In this document: piece after piece, positions 9,896 through 18,717 of the stretch | How the letters are laid out: the number at the start of each line of letters is the position of its first letter | How positions within the stretch are numbered: the first letter of the stretch is position 1 | Source: an uncultured Rhizobium sp. | GTDB lineage: Bacteria > Pseudomonadota > Alphaproteobacteria > Rhizobiales > Rhizobiaceae | NCBI GenBank assembly: GCA_945952315.1 | Contig: CAMFIE010000001.1 | Span: 124,001-188,000, forward strand | Direction of reading: 5' to 3' | DNA: 64,000 nt | Translations under genes and position numbers: made by a program | Notes under the pieces: model-generated | Seen by the model: only the letters and a program-made list of their open reading frames with translations | The model's database searches: none | What the model was told of the DNA's origin: nothing

Positions 9896-10675
9896 ATGTC
9901 CTCCATTCTCGAAGTCAGGGGTCTCACCAAGAAGTTCGGCGGTCTGACAGCGGTCAATGATGTTACTTTCGATGTGCGCGAGAAGGAAATTCTCTCGGTC
10001 ATCGGACCAAACGGGGCCGGAAAGTCGACCCTTTTCAAGCTGATTTCCTCGTTCCTCACGCCGACCGAAGGCGAAGTGCGCTACAAGGGCGAACGGATTT
10101 CCGGCCTTGCGCCGCATATCGCGGCGCGAAAAGGTGTGGTCCGCACCTTTCAGGAAACGACGATCTTTCGCAACATGACGGTTCGCGACAATATCATTGT
10201 CGCCCATCACCTGCGTTCAAAGGCTTCGCTTGCGGGCTTCTTCCTCGGCACAGCCGTCGCGCGCGCAGACGAGCGGGCCTTCGGAGAATCCGCGGATGAA
10301 ATTCTCTCTTTCCTCAATCTGTCCGATCTTTCCGGCGAAAAGGCAAAGAACCTGCCGCACGGGCATCTGCGAGCGCTCGGCATCGGCATCGGTCTCGCCA
10401 CCGATCCGGCTGTCCTGCTTCTCGACGAGCCCTTTGCCGGGATGAACCATGATGAAACCGGCAAGGCGGTCGCCATGGTGCGTCGTCTCAGGGAACGCGG
10501 TCTGACCGTTCTCCTCGTCGAACATGACATGCCGGCGGTGATGAAGATTTCGGACCGCATCGTCGTGATCAATTTCGGCCAGAAGATCGCTGAAGGAACC
10601 CCGGCCGAAATCCAGGCCAATGAACGGGTGATCGAAGCCTATCTCGGCGCTGAAGATGAATCGATCGGAATGTAA
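9896..10675 (+). CDS. HAAT ABC importer ATPase (LivG-like)
   Basis: A 259-residue ATPase with Walker A GPNGAGKST at residues 37-45, the Q-loop TFQETTIF near 87, Walker B LLLDEPFAG and the switch EHDMPAVM. The signature region reads LPHGHLRALGIG, a divergent form of LSGGQ. It starts 4 bases after the LivM-like gene, so it is in the same transcript. Confidence 0.94.
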   Translation: MSSILEVRGLTKKFGGLTAVNDVTFDVREKEILSVIGPNGAGKSTLFKLISSFLTPTEGEVRYKGERISGLAPHIAARKGVVRTFQETTIFRNMTVRDNIIVAHHLRSKASLAGFFLGTAVARADERAFGESADEILSFLNLSDLSGEKAKNLPHGHLRALGIGIGLATDPAVLLLDEPFAGMNHDETGKAVAMVRRLRERGLTVLLVEHDMPAVMKISDRIVVINFGQKIAEGTPAEIQANERVIEAYLGAEDESIGM

Positions 10676-10676
10676 A

Positions 10677-11399
10677 ATGACCCAGATTCTCTCGCTATCC
10701 AACGTCCATCTCTATTACGATCACGTCTATGCGCTGAAAGGGGTCTCGCTCGAGGTCAACGAAGGGGAAACCGTCGCGCTGATCGGTGCCAACGGGGCTG
10801 GAAAATCCTCCATCCTGCGCGCGATTACAGGCCTCAACCGGATCCGGTCCGGCGAAATTCACTATCAGGGCAACCGTCTCGATGGCATGCCCGCTGACGA
10901 GATCGTCCGCCAGGGCATTGCCATGGTGCCGGAAGGACGCCGTGTCTTTCCCCTGATGACGGTTGCCGAAAATCTTGCACTCGGTGCCTTTACCCGTACT
11001 GACAAAGGCGAGATTGCCGAGACGCTTGATCGCGTATTGACGCGGTTTCCACGCCTGAAGGAGCGGTACAATCAGGCGGCTGGCACCATGTCCGGTGGCG
11101 AGCAGCAGATGCTGGTGATCGGCCGTGCCCTGATGTCGCGTCCTAAACTTCTCCTGCTCGATGAGCCCTCTCTCGGTGTCGCGCCGAAGCTGGTGCAGGA
11201 TATCGCCCGCTCGATCGTCGCGATCAACCGGGACGAAAAGGTAAGCGTCCTGCTGGTCGAGCAGAATTCCCGCATGGCGCTGAAGATTTCGCAGCGTGCC
11301 TATGCGCTTTCCACCGGCGAAATCGCACTCAGCGGCGACTCGGCCGCCCTGCAGACGGATGATCGCGTGCGCGCGCTCTATCTCGGCGGCGAAATGTGA
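10677..11399 (+). CDS. HAAT ABC importer ATPase (LivF-like)
   Basis: A 240-residue ATPase. ATG 10677 lies one base after the LivG-like stop and gives the conserved MTQILSLSNVHLYYDHVYALKG opening. Walker A is GANGAGKSS, the signature MSGGEQQMLVIG, Walker B LLLLDEPSLG. The C-terminal ends YLGGEM as in many LivF proteins. With LivG-like it forms the ATP-driven pair of the importer. Confidence 0.94.
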   Translation: MTQILSLSNVHLYYDHVYALKGVSLEVNEGETVALIGANGAGKSSILRAITGLNRIRSGEIHYQGNRLDGMPADEIVRQGIAMVPEGRRVFPLMTVAENLALGAFTRTDKGEIAETLDRVLTRFPRLKERYNQAAGTMSGGEQQMLVIGRALMSRPKLLLLDEPSLGVAPKLVQDIARSIVAINRDEKVSVLLVEQNSRMALKISQRAYALSTGEIALSGDSAALQTDDRVRALYLGGEM

Positions 11400-11405
11400 G
11401 GCGTC

Positions 11406-12137
11406 ATGATGCGGATCCTGCTTGTCAATCCAAACACCACGTCCTCCATGACCACAAAGGCCGGAGAGGCAGCCCGTACGGTTGCCGGTCCTGCCACGGA
11501 TATTCTCGCCGTCAATCCCGATTTCGGACCACCGAGCATCGAGGGCTATTATGACGAGGTGTTTTCCATCCCTGGTCTGATCGGCGAAATCCGCAAGTAT
11601 CCGGATGTCGATGCCATTGTAATCGCCTGTTTCGACGATACCGGTCTTGATGCGGCGCGCTGCGCGACATCGGCGCCCGTAATCGGTATCGGAGAAGCGG
11701 GTTTCCATACCGCATCGCTGATTGCCGGAAAGTTCAGTGTCGTAACCACGCTTTCCCGGTCGATACCCGCCATCGAGCACAATCTGGTGCGTTATGGTCT
11801 TGCCTCGCGCTGTTCCGGCGTGCGCGCGGCCGAAGTGCCGGTCCTTGATCTGGAAATCCCGGGCTCGAACGCCTCGGAGCGAATTTCAGAGGAAATTCGC
11901 CGCGCCATTGCCGAAGACAGGGCAGAGGCGATCGTTCTTGGTTGTGCTGGCATGGCGGATCTTGCAAAACGGCTGTCAGATCAACATGGCGTTCCAGTGA
12001 TTGACGGGGTGACGGCTGCCGTGAAACTTGCGGAAGGACTGGTCGGGCTTGGTCTGAAGACGAGCGGCCTTGGCGGTTACGCGCCGCCAAGGGTGAAGCA
12101 GTTCCGCGGCCAGTTTGATGTTTTTTCCCCTGAATAA
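11406..12137 (+). CDS. Asp/Glu/hydantoin racemase-family protein
   Basis: A 243-residue member of the racemase family that uses two cysteines in cofactor-independent proton exchange. The two candidates are C75 in IACFDDTG and C180 in VLGCAGM. The N-terminus RILLVNPNTT is characteristic of hydantoin racemases. It follows the importer ATPase by 6 bases, in the same operon. The family also includes allantoin racemase and maleate isomerase, so the substrate is open. No hydantoinase or carbamoylase is visible nearby, which leaves the pathway incomplete in this window. Confidence 0.85.
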   Translation: MMRILLVNPNTTSSMTTKAGEAARTVAGPATDILAVNPDFGPPSIEGYYDEVFSIPGLIGEIRKYPDVDAIVIACFDDTGLDAARCATSAPVIGIGEAGFHTASLIAGKFSVVTTLSRSIPAIEHNLVRYGLASRCSGVRAAEVPVLDLEIPGSNASERISEEIRRAIAEDRAEAIVLGCAGMADLAKRLSDQHGVPVIDGVTAAVKLAEGLVGLGLKTSGLGGYAPPRVKQFRGQFDVFSPE

Positions 12138-12230
12138 TCATGGAATAGACGTTTGATATCGACGTCCTATCCCCGGCTCTGGTAAAAAGATCCGTTTTTT
12201 GCAATCGGACAAGGCAAGCGAGCATAGATT

Positions 12231-12926
12231 ATGACAGTCATGGACGACGTGCGGCCAGCAGCAAGCTGGACACCGGTCTTCGTCAATCTTAGGGACGCAA
12301 TCGTCGGCCACAAGATCCCTCCGGGCATGAAGCTTGCGGAAGATGAAATCGCATCGATCTATGCCGTCAGCCGTACGACTGTTCGTGCAGCCCTGCAGGC
12401 GCTCGCCCACAGCAAGCTCGTCAACCTCGAACCCAATCGCGGTGCTTTCGTTGCCCAGCCGGACAAGCGGGAGGCGCGTGAGGTGTTTGAGGCGCGCGCC
12501 CTGATCGAGCCCCATGTCGCCATGCTCGCCTGTGGTCGAAACGATCGGTCCCGGGTCAGCCTTTTGCGCCAGCATCTTGAGGAAGAGCACAAAGCCATTC
12601 ACGACGGCAGAGACAGTGATGCGATCATGCTGTCAGCCCAGTTTCACGTGGGCATCGCAGAGCTTGCCGAACACACCATTCTGACCAATATGGTGAAAGA
12701 GCTGGTCGCGCGCTCCTCGCTGATCATCGCGCTCTACTGGCGCCGTCGCGATGCGACCTGCGAAAGACATGCCCATCAGGCACTGGTTGATGCCATCACG
12801 AAGGGTGATGGTGCGGCTGCTTTCGAACTGATGAAAAGTCATATCGTTGACCTTGCATCTGGGCTTGATCTTGCGCCCAGCAAGGCGGTAGAGCCGAAGT
12901 CCCTTGCTGATCTCTTGAAGGTATAA
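12231..12926 (+). CDS. GntR-family transcription regulator (FCD subfamily)
   Basis: A 231-residue regulator. The winged helix-turn-helix spans about residues 15-80, with LAEDEIASIYAVSRTTVRAA as the recognition region, followed by the helical FCD ligand domain with FEARALIEPHVAML near 85-100 and late metal-binding histidines around FHVGIAEL and HAHQALVDAI. It follows the importer operon after a 93-base gap. It is a good candidate to bind the palindrome at 6664. Confidence 0.92.
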   Translation: MTVMDDVRPAASWTPVFVNLRDAIVGHKIPPGMKLAEDEIASIYAVSRTTVRAALQALAHSKLVNLEPNRGAFVAQPDKREAREVFEARALIEPHVAMLACGRNDRSRVSLLRQHLEEEHKAIHDGRDSDAIMLSAQFHVGIAELAEHTILTNMVKELVARSSLIIALYWRRRDATCERHAHQALVDAITKGDGAAAFELMKSHIVDLASGLDLAPSKAVEPKSLADLLKV

Positions 12927-12944
12927 AGAAGGCTTGCCTGCCCC

Positions 12945-13433
12945 TCAATTGGGGAGAGGGCGCACACCGTAGCGCTTCATCGCACTGGCGATCTGATCCT
13001 CTTCCTTTGTATCCGGATAAAGCCGGTAGCTGGGTGCAATGATCGGTTCAACCGAGGTCATTTCCACGCGAAAGAGCGAGGAAAACCGGAATCGTTCGCC
13101 TGCCAAATCCATAAGTGGACGTGAGAACTCGTCAAAATGGGGCTCACCACTGCGCAGAACAGTGGCCGTGCCATAGATCTTGATGCCCTTCTGCACAAAC
13201 ACATCCACGAAGCTTACACAGACAGCCGGATTCTTGCGAATGTTCGAAGCGCTTTTCGGGGAAGCAATATTGGCGATCAGCAAATAATTGTCATTGGACA
13301 GATCGAATATCTCTTTCGGCGAGACATTGGGCTGCCCCTGTTCATCGGTTGTGGCAAGCCAGCAAAGAACCGATCTGCTCAGGCTCCACAATGCGAAATC
13401 ATCCAGCATTGCACTCGCATTTTCATTCATCAT
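12945..13433 (-). CDS. Pyridoxamine 5'-phosphate oxidase-fold protein
   Basis: A 162-residue split-barrel flavin-binding-type protein. Residues 15-60 (LSRSVLCWLATTDEQGQPNVSPKEIF) and the NIRKNPAVCVSFVDVFVQKGIKIYGTA strand match the PNPOx family. It is too short and divergent to be the vitamin B6 enzyme itself; F420 or heme binding is possible in this family. It converges with the GntR gene over 18 bases. Two start ATGs are adjacent (13433 and 13430). Confidence 0.85.
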   Translation of the reverse strand: MMNENASAMLDDFALWSLSRSVLCWLATTDEQGQPNVSPKEIFDLSNDNYLLIANIASPKSASNIRKNPAVCVSFVDVFVQKGIKIYGTATVLRSGEPHFDEFSRPLMDLAGERFRFSSLFRVEMTSVEPIIAPSYRLYPDTKEEDQIASAMKRYGVRPLPN

Positions 13434-13575
13434 CTTGCAGCGACTTTCCAGTCATCGGTGATTCCTGCCTATTTCCCTTTGCCACGGGTTGTTTGGCATT
13501 GAAAGCACAAGGCTCCGACTTTCTGTGGCCCATTGACCTCTCTTGCACAGGAACGCATCCGGTTCCTTAGAATGT

Positions 13576-13587
13576 GGCAAATTTGCC
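13576..13587. promoter_or_regulatory. 12-bp palindrome upstream of the MFS gene
   Basis: GGCAAATTTGCC is a perfect palindrome about 100 bases before the transporter ATG and in the divergent region with the PNPOx-fold gene. It could be an operator for one of the local regulators. No further evidence is visible. Confidence 0.35.
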
Positions 13588-13688
13588 CTTTCGGCTTGAT
13601 AAGCGATCACGGACGGCGATAGTTTCGCAAAATCCCGAGCCTGTTGCATGCGGCCGGAATCGGACGTGACAAAGGAGGCGGGCCCGCC

Positions 13689-14954
13689 ATGACAGGTTTG
13701 GAAAAGCAGATGGAAAGCGGAAGAGATGCGGAAAGCGCCGGTGTCGATTCCCGCTATTCCTGGCTACGGCTCGTGCTGACCGTTATTCTCGGCACGGTTG
13801 CTTGTGTCGGCAACTGGTCCGTCGTCGTGGTCCTTCCGACGCTGCAGGTGGAATTCGATACGTTGCGCGGCGGTGCTTCGCTGCCCTATACCGCAACCAT
13901 GCTGGGCTTTGCCTTTGGCGGTGTCATCATGGGCCGGCTGGCAGACAAGGTGGGTATCGTCGTGCCGGTGATGCTGGGCGCCCTGCTCTTGTCCATCGGC
14001 TATATTTCTGCCGCCTATACCAGCACGATCTGGCAGTTTGCGGCCCTCTCCGTGATCATCGGACTTGGATCTGCGGCCGGATTTTCACCGCTGATTTCCG
14101 ATCTTTCCCATTGGTTTCGCAAGCGCCGGGCGCTTGCAGTCACCTTTGCCGCATCGGGCAGCTATCTCGCAGGCACGGTCTGGCCGCTGATCGTCGAGCA
14201 TTCTCAGACACTTTACGGCTGGCGCAGCACCCATATCGCTATCGGCATCTTTGCTCCGCTGGTGATGGTGCCGATCGGTCTTCTGTTGCGAAAGCGGCTG
14301 CAGACGGCGGCTTATGCTGAGGCCGAGGAAGCGACGATTGCAGCCCGCGGTGAACTTGGTCTCAAGCCGAATGTCCTCCAGGCTGTCCTGGTCGTGGCCG
14401 GCTTTGCCTGCTGCATGGCCATGTCGATGCCGCAGGTTCATCTGGTGGCCTATTGCGGCGATCTTGGCTATGGCGTTGCCGTTGGCACGCAGATCGTTTC
14501 GCTGATGCTCGGTCTCGGTGTCGTGAGCCGCCTCGCTTCCGGGGTTGTCGCCGACCGGATCGGCGCCGGTCCGATGCTGATCATCGGGTCCTCGATGCAG
14601 GCCGCAGCCTTGCTTCTTTATCTGTTTTTCGACAGCAAATCGTCGCTCTATCTCATTTCCGGCCTGTTCGGCCTGTTTCAGGGCGGGATCGTGCCGATGT
14701 ATGCAGTGATCATCCGTCAGTTTCTGCCACCGCGTGAAGCGGGCATTCGTATCAGTCTGGTGCTGATGGCAACCGTACTGGGCATGGCCTGCGGGGGGCT
14801 TGCGGCAGGCTATATCTTTGATGCAACCGGCTCCTATCGCCTGGCCTTCCTGCATGGTTTCCTCTGGAACCTCGTCAATTTGTCGCTGGTGAGCTGGCTG
14901 ATATTTCTGCCCCGGCTGCGTCAATGGAAGCGTGGTGATGCAGCACGCGCCTGA
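13689..14954 (+). CDS. Major facilitator superfamily transporter
   Basis: A 421-residue, twelve-span secondary transporter. The conserved motif-A type loop FGGVIMGRLADKVGI lies near residues 75-90 and a second copy GVVADRIGAGPM near 285. ATG 13689 follows AAAGGAGG by 9 bases; the frame extends upstream without a ribosome site. It resembles the CynX/oxalate-formate-like organic anion transporters by overall pattern. The substrate is unknown, and proximity suggests a role with the HAAT/racemase cluster. Confidence 0.88.
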   Translation: MTGLEKQMESGRDAESAGVDSRYSWLRLVLTVILGTVACVGNWSVVVVLPTLQVEFDTLRGGASLPYTATMLGFAFGGVIMGRLADKVGIVVPVMLGALLLSIGYISAAYTSTIWQFAALSVIIGLGSAAGFSPLISDLSHWFRKRRALAVTFAASGSYLAGTVWPLIVEHSQTLYGWRSTHIAIGIFAPLVMVPIGLLLRKRLQTAAYAEAEEATIAARGELGLKPNVLQAVLVVAGFACCMAMSMPQVHLVAYCGDLGYGVAVGTQIVSLMLGLGVVSRLASGVVADRIGAGPMLIIGSSMQAAALLLYLFFDSKSSLYLISGLFGLFQGGIVPMYAVIIRQFLPPREAGIRISLVLMATVLGMACGGLAAGYIFDATGSYRLAFLHGFLWNLVNLSLVSWLIFLPRLRQWKRGDAARA

Positions 14955-15445
14955 ATGATCATCGGCTGAAGGTTGGAAAATCGACCCCCGCAGAATGTCT
15001 CCTCAGATCGCTCCGCCACCCGATTTCGCAGGTGTGCAGTTTAGCTCGCGCGCTTTTTGCGTGCAGGCACAACAAATGCGATTATACTCGATGATTTACA
15101 CTTCTTTCTCAAGTAATATCGCGAAAATATCCATCAACTGGTGTTTGTGTTCGACTAAATAATGCAATCTATTGCTTTTTAATGGTAATAGTAATTTATT
15201 TATATTAAAAGTGATTCACCGATCAAGCAGCATATTGGGGACAAGGGCTATCCGGTCATTCATTTTTGAAAAAACGTATCTGCCGGAATGAGTCACCGGG
15301 TGCTGCACCGCGAGTGACGCCTGGCCGGTTCCCGTCAAAAAAGCTGACATGCGAAGGAATGCCGCCGGTCCGAAGAGACTGTTCTCTTCGGGTCTATGTG
15401 GGAGGCTGGCGCTTGCGCGCCGAACCAAAAAAAGGGGAGAGAAAC
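14955..15445. promoter_or_regulatory. AT-rich region upstream of the RTX gene
   Basis: About 490 bases with no supportable gene. The stretch from about 15050 to 15225 is distinctly AT-rich compared with the flanking genes, with many T/A runs (TTTATTTATATTAAAA near 15195-15210). This is the kind of sequence often bound by H-NS-like silencers such as MucR/Ros regulators in rhizobia (inference). AAGGGGAGAG at 15432-15441 is the ribosome site for the RTX gene. Confidence 0.5.
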
Positions 15446-18400
15446 ATGACGTTTCAGTTCAGTGCCGGACAATTGGCCGATATCAACGCCGCATTGACGG
15501 CTGCACAGGGTGGTAAGGGATCTTACGCGCAGATCTACCGGCTCATCCTGTCGTCGATCATCGATCCGCTGACCGGCAACACCTTTGCCGGTATCGATCC
15601 GGAAGCCGTGCGCTGGCTTAAAAACGCGATCGATGTGAATGAAAACTCGGGCCCTTATGCCGATTTCGTCCGGCAGTATTCGCTGCAGCAGCACCTGATC
15701 CGCTACAGCGCGCAGCCGGATGTATCCACTCAGATCATCTCCAATCTCTGTGCAACCTCGATTGCGCAGGCCATTCTTGGCAGCAAAGGCATGCCGTCGC
15801 TCAACCAGCTTGGACACTATGATTCGGATGCGACAGCTGCGGTCTATTTTCAGGACGACGCGGGTGGCTGGGCGGGCAATCCTCTCCTGGCCTTCCTGGG
15901 TGACAGCAGCTTCTATGAAACAACCATCCTCGGGTCCGATGGTGGCGGATACAATCTCGCGTCTTATATGAAGGCCGCGTCGCTCGCGCTCGGTATCGCC
16001 GATGGCTACAGCTTCCGTGAGCTTGCCACACGTGTCATGACCATTGCGCTTTCCGGCGGATCGGCGCCAGCGCTTGTCGATACGATGGTATCGAAAACCG
16101 AGGACTTCCTGCAAAAAAACTATGGCATCGGCAGCCTGAGTTTCGGTTCCTATACATTTTCCTTCGGCGGAATGCTCCGCAATGACGAACTTACCGGTAC
16201 GGACCGGGCCGATGCCCTGTTCGGTGGTGGTGGCATCGACCTGCTTGACGGTGGTGCTGATGCGGACATTCTCGATGGTGGCGATGGCAATGATACGCTG
16301 ATTGGCGGTCTGCAGCGTGACCGCCTGCTGGGTGGCAATGGCGATGATGTGTTGATCGGCGGTCAGATTGATCGCGGCTTCACACTGTCCGATCCCAATC
16401 TGATGATAACCGACCGCAGCAGCTGGAATGATCAGGTCGGTGATACGCTCAAGGGCGGAAAGGGATTTGATACCTATCTGCTTTCGGTCGCCGAGGGCGA
16501 TACATGGGACTGGGCCTATCTCAACACGGATATCAGTCCGATCAGCCAGCTTCTCCAGAAGATCGACACGATTGACGAAGGCGACGGGGACGGGAAGGGG
16601 GTGATCCGCATCCAGATCGACCATCCCTATTTCGATCCGGCCTCCCGCTTCGAGGAGCTGACGGTGGCGGGGGACTATGCCAATCCGGTGGTCCAGCAAA
16701 ATCAGGCAACGGTTTATTCCACCATTTCCAACCAGCAGATCGCGCTGCTCTATATCGCGGAAGACGGCAAACAGGTGCCCTACCTGTTCATCATGGCGGG
16801 CTATCCGCTCAGCCCGGTCGCGGCCGTGCGCGATTTTTACAACGGCGATTTCGGTATCAATATCAATGGTTTCAATCGCACTCGCGGCAATCCGGAACCG
16901 GGTGGACCGATAAAGGGTGCGCAGGCACCGCAGCAGATTGCGGGCAGCGCCGACAATGGCTATGCGGTGACATATGCCACCTCTCCGACCGGGGTGAAGG
17001 TTGATCTCAAGACTGGTACGGGGCAGGGCGGTTTTGCAGAAGGGGATACCTATCGCACCATCCGCAATGTCACGGGCTCTGCCTTCAACGACACGCTGAT
17101 CGGTGATGACACCGCCAACACGCTTTCCGGTGGCGATGGCGATGATACGCTCGACGGCGGACTGGGCGATGACACACTGATCGGCGGTATGGGCAATGAT
17201 GTCTTTGTCGTTGATTCTCTTGGCGACGTTGTGAGCGAAGCCGCCAATGCGGGGACGGATTTGATCCGCACCGGCCTTGCTGTCTATTCGCTCGGGGCGC
17301 TCAGCAATATCGAGAACCTCACCTATACCGGCAATGCATCCTTTACCGGAACCGGCAATGCGGCGTCGAATGTCATCACTGGCGCGGGTGGCAATGACGT
17401 GCTGGATGGAGGCCTCGGCAATGATACGCTTATCGGTGGCTTCGGGAATGATACCTATATCGTGGATTCCATCGGCGATTTCGTGATCGAGACCGCCAAT
17501 GGCGGTGTGGATACGATCCGCACCAGCCTTGCGACCTATTCGCTTGCGGGCCTCGCCAATGTGGAGAACCTCACCTATACCGGCACCGGATCCTTTACCG
17601 GAACCGGTAACGCGGCGGCCAATGTAATCACCGGCGGTGCAGGTAACGATATTATCGATGGCGGTGCCGGTGGTGATACGCTGAGCGGTGGCCTCGGCAA
17701 TGACATGCTTGTCGGCGGTCTTGGCAACGATACCGAGGATGGCGGTGCCGGGGATGATCTGCTTTACGGTCACGAAGGGAATGACGGGCTCTTTGGCGGC
17801 TTCGGTTCAGATACGCTCTACGGCCAGGAAGGCAATGACACGCTGGACGGCGGCGCAGGCAATGATTTCCTCGATGGGGGACTGGGCGATGACATCTATA
17901 TCGTCGATTCGCTGGGAGACGTGATCGTCGAAGGGGCCGGCGCCGGAACGGATCTGATCCGTACGGCCCTTGGTTCCTATTCGCTTGCTTCGATTGCCAA
18001 TGTGGAAAATCTCACATTTACCGGAACCGGCGCCTTCACCGGAACCGGCAATGCCGCGAACAACTGGATTAGCGGCGGTGCGGGCAACGATATTCTCGAT
18101 GGAGGAGCAGGCAATGACACGCTGACCGGCGGGCTTGGCAATGATATTCTCGTCGGAGGTCTTGGCAACGATACCGAAGATGGCGGGGTCGGCGATGATG
18201 TGCTCTATGGACATGACGGCGACGACAGGCTGACGGGTGGGGAAGGCAATGACACGCTCTACGGTCAAGCGGGCATCGATGTGCTGACCGGTGGTAACGG
18301 GAATGATTATCTGGATGGCGGTTTAGGGAATGATACGCTGACTGGCGGTGCTGGCGCGGATCTCTTCCTGCTGGCCCTGAACGGCAGTCTCGATACATTG

Positions 18401-18655
18401 ACAGACTTTTCGCCAAATCTCGGTGATATCATCCGGTTGGACCGGGCTTCGTTCGCAATCGCAGCCGGTGCATCGGTGGCAAGTTATGTCACTCTTGGCG
18501 CCGCGGCGCCCAATGCGGCCCATGGCTATATTCTGGCGAACAGCAACGGGCTCTTCTGGGACTCGGACGGCTCCGGGGCCGGAGCCGCCGTTCAGTTTGC
18601 AAAGTTTCAGACAGCGCCTGCGGGCATGACACTTTCAAGCTTCAATTTCACCTGA
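15446..18655 (+). CDS. RTX (hemolysin-type calcium-binding repeat) protein, type I secreted
   Basis: A 1069-residue protein starting at ATG 15446 (MTFQFSAGQLADINAAL), which follows GGGGAGAG. Residues 1-245 form a novel-looking N-terminal domain. A first RTX block (GGxGxDxLxGG nonapeptides) covers about 248-310. Residues 312-540 are a second non-repeat domain. A long RTX block runs from about 545 to 970, including three copies of an approximately 84-residue unit starting at 584, 668 and 815. The C-terminal about 95 residues end in TLSSFNFT and would carry the uncleaved type I secretion signal. There is no N-terminal signal peptide. HlyD- and HlyB-like genes lie convergently downstream. Activity is unknown; no lipase, protease or toxin motif is seen. 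Confidence 0.9.
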   Translation: MTFQFSAGQLADINAALTAAQGGKGSYAQIYRLILSSIIDPLTGNTFAGIDPEAVRWLKNAIDVNENSGPYADFVRQYSLQQHLIRYSAQPDVSTQIISNLCATSIAQAILGSKGMPSLNQLGHYDSDATAAVYFQDDAGGWAGNPLLAFLGDSSFYETTILGSDGGGYNLASYMKAASLALGIADGYSFRELATRVMTIALSGGSAPALVDTMVSKTEDFLQKNYGIGSLSFGSYTFSFGGMLRNDELTGTDRADALFGGGGIDLLDGGADADILDGGDGNDTLIGGLQRDRLLGGNGDDVLIGGQIDRGFTLSDPNLMITDRSSWNDQVGDTLKGGKGFDTYLLSVAEGDTWDWAYLNTDISPISQLLQKIDTIDEGDGDGKGVIRIQIDHPYFDPASRFEELTVAGDYANPVVQQNQATVYSTISNQQIALLYIAEDGKQVPYLFIMAGYPLSPVAAVRDFYNGDFGININGFNRTRGNPEPGGPIKGAQAPQQIAGSADNGYAVTYATSPTGVKVDLKTGTGQGGFAEGDTYRTIRNVTGSAFNDTLIGDDTANTLSGGDGDDTLDGGLGDDTLIGGMGNDVFVVDSLGDVVSEAANAGTDLIRTGLAVYSLGALSNIENLTYTGNASFTGTGNAASNVITGAGGNDVLDGGLGNDTLIGGFGNDTYIVDSIGDFVIETANGGVDTIRTSLATYSLAGLANVENLTYTGTGSFTGTGNAAANVITGGAGNDIIDGGAGGDTLSGGLGNDMLVGGLGNDTEDGGAGDDLLYGHEGNDGLFGGFGSDTLYGQEGNDTLDGGAGNDFLDGGLGDDIYIVDSLGDVIVEGAGAGTDLIRTALGSYSLASIANVENLTFTGTGAFTGTGNAANNWISGGAGNDILDGGAGNDTLTGGLGNDILVGGLGNDTEDGGVGDDVLYGHDGDDRLTGGEGNDTLYGQAGIDVLTGGNGNDYLDGGLGNDTLTGGAGADLFLLALNGSLDTLTDFSPNLGDIIRLDRASFAIAAGASVASYVTLGAAAPNAAHGYILANSNGLFWDSDGSGAGAAVQFAKFQTAPAGMTLSSFNFT

Positions 18656-18683
18656 TGAAAAACCTCGTCAGATGAGATCGTGA

Positions 18684-18711
18684 CCGGCGGCAGTGCAAGA
18701 ACTGTCGCCGG
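18684..18711. terminator. Hairpin between convergent RTX and HlyD-like genes
   Basis: CCGGCGGCAGT (18684-18694) pairs with ACTGTCGCCGG (18701-18711), an 11-bp stem with one G-U pair and a 6-base loop. It lies 28 bases after the RTX stop and just before the end of the opposing gene. The T tract is weak on both strands, so it may act as a modest bidirectional terminator. Confidence 0.5.
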
Positions 18712-18717
18712 CCTTAT

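Noticed and set aside
15335-17773. Long open frame (812 codons) on the minus strand opposite the RTX gene
   Set aside because: The Gly-Asp-rich repeats of the plus strand leave few stops on the reverse strand; the reverse product has low-complexity I/G/A-rich repeats, no ribosome site and no family.
17080-18360. Repetitive DNA that could suggest a CRISPR array
   Set aside because: The repeats are in-frame codons for RTX nonapeptides within one gene, with variable lengths and no spacers or cas genes.
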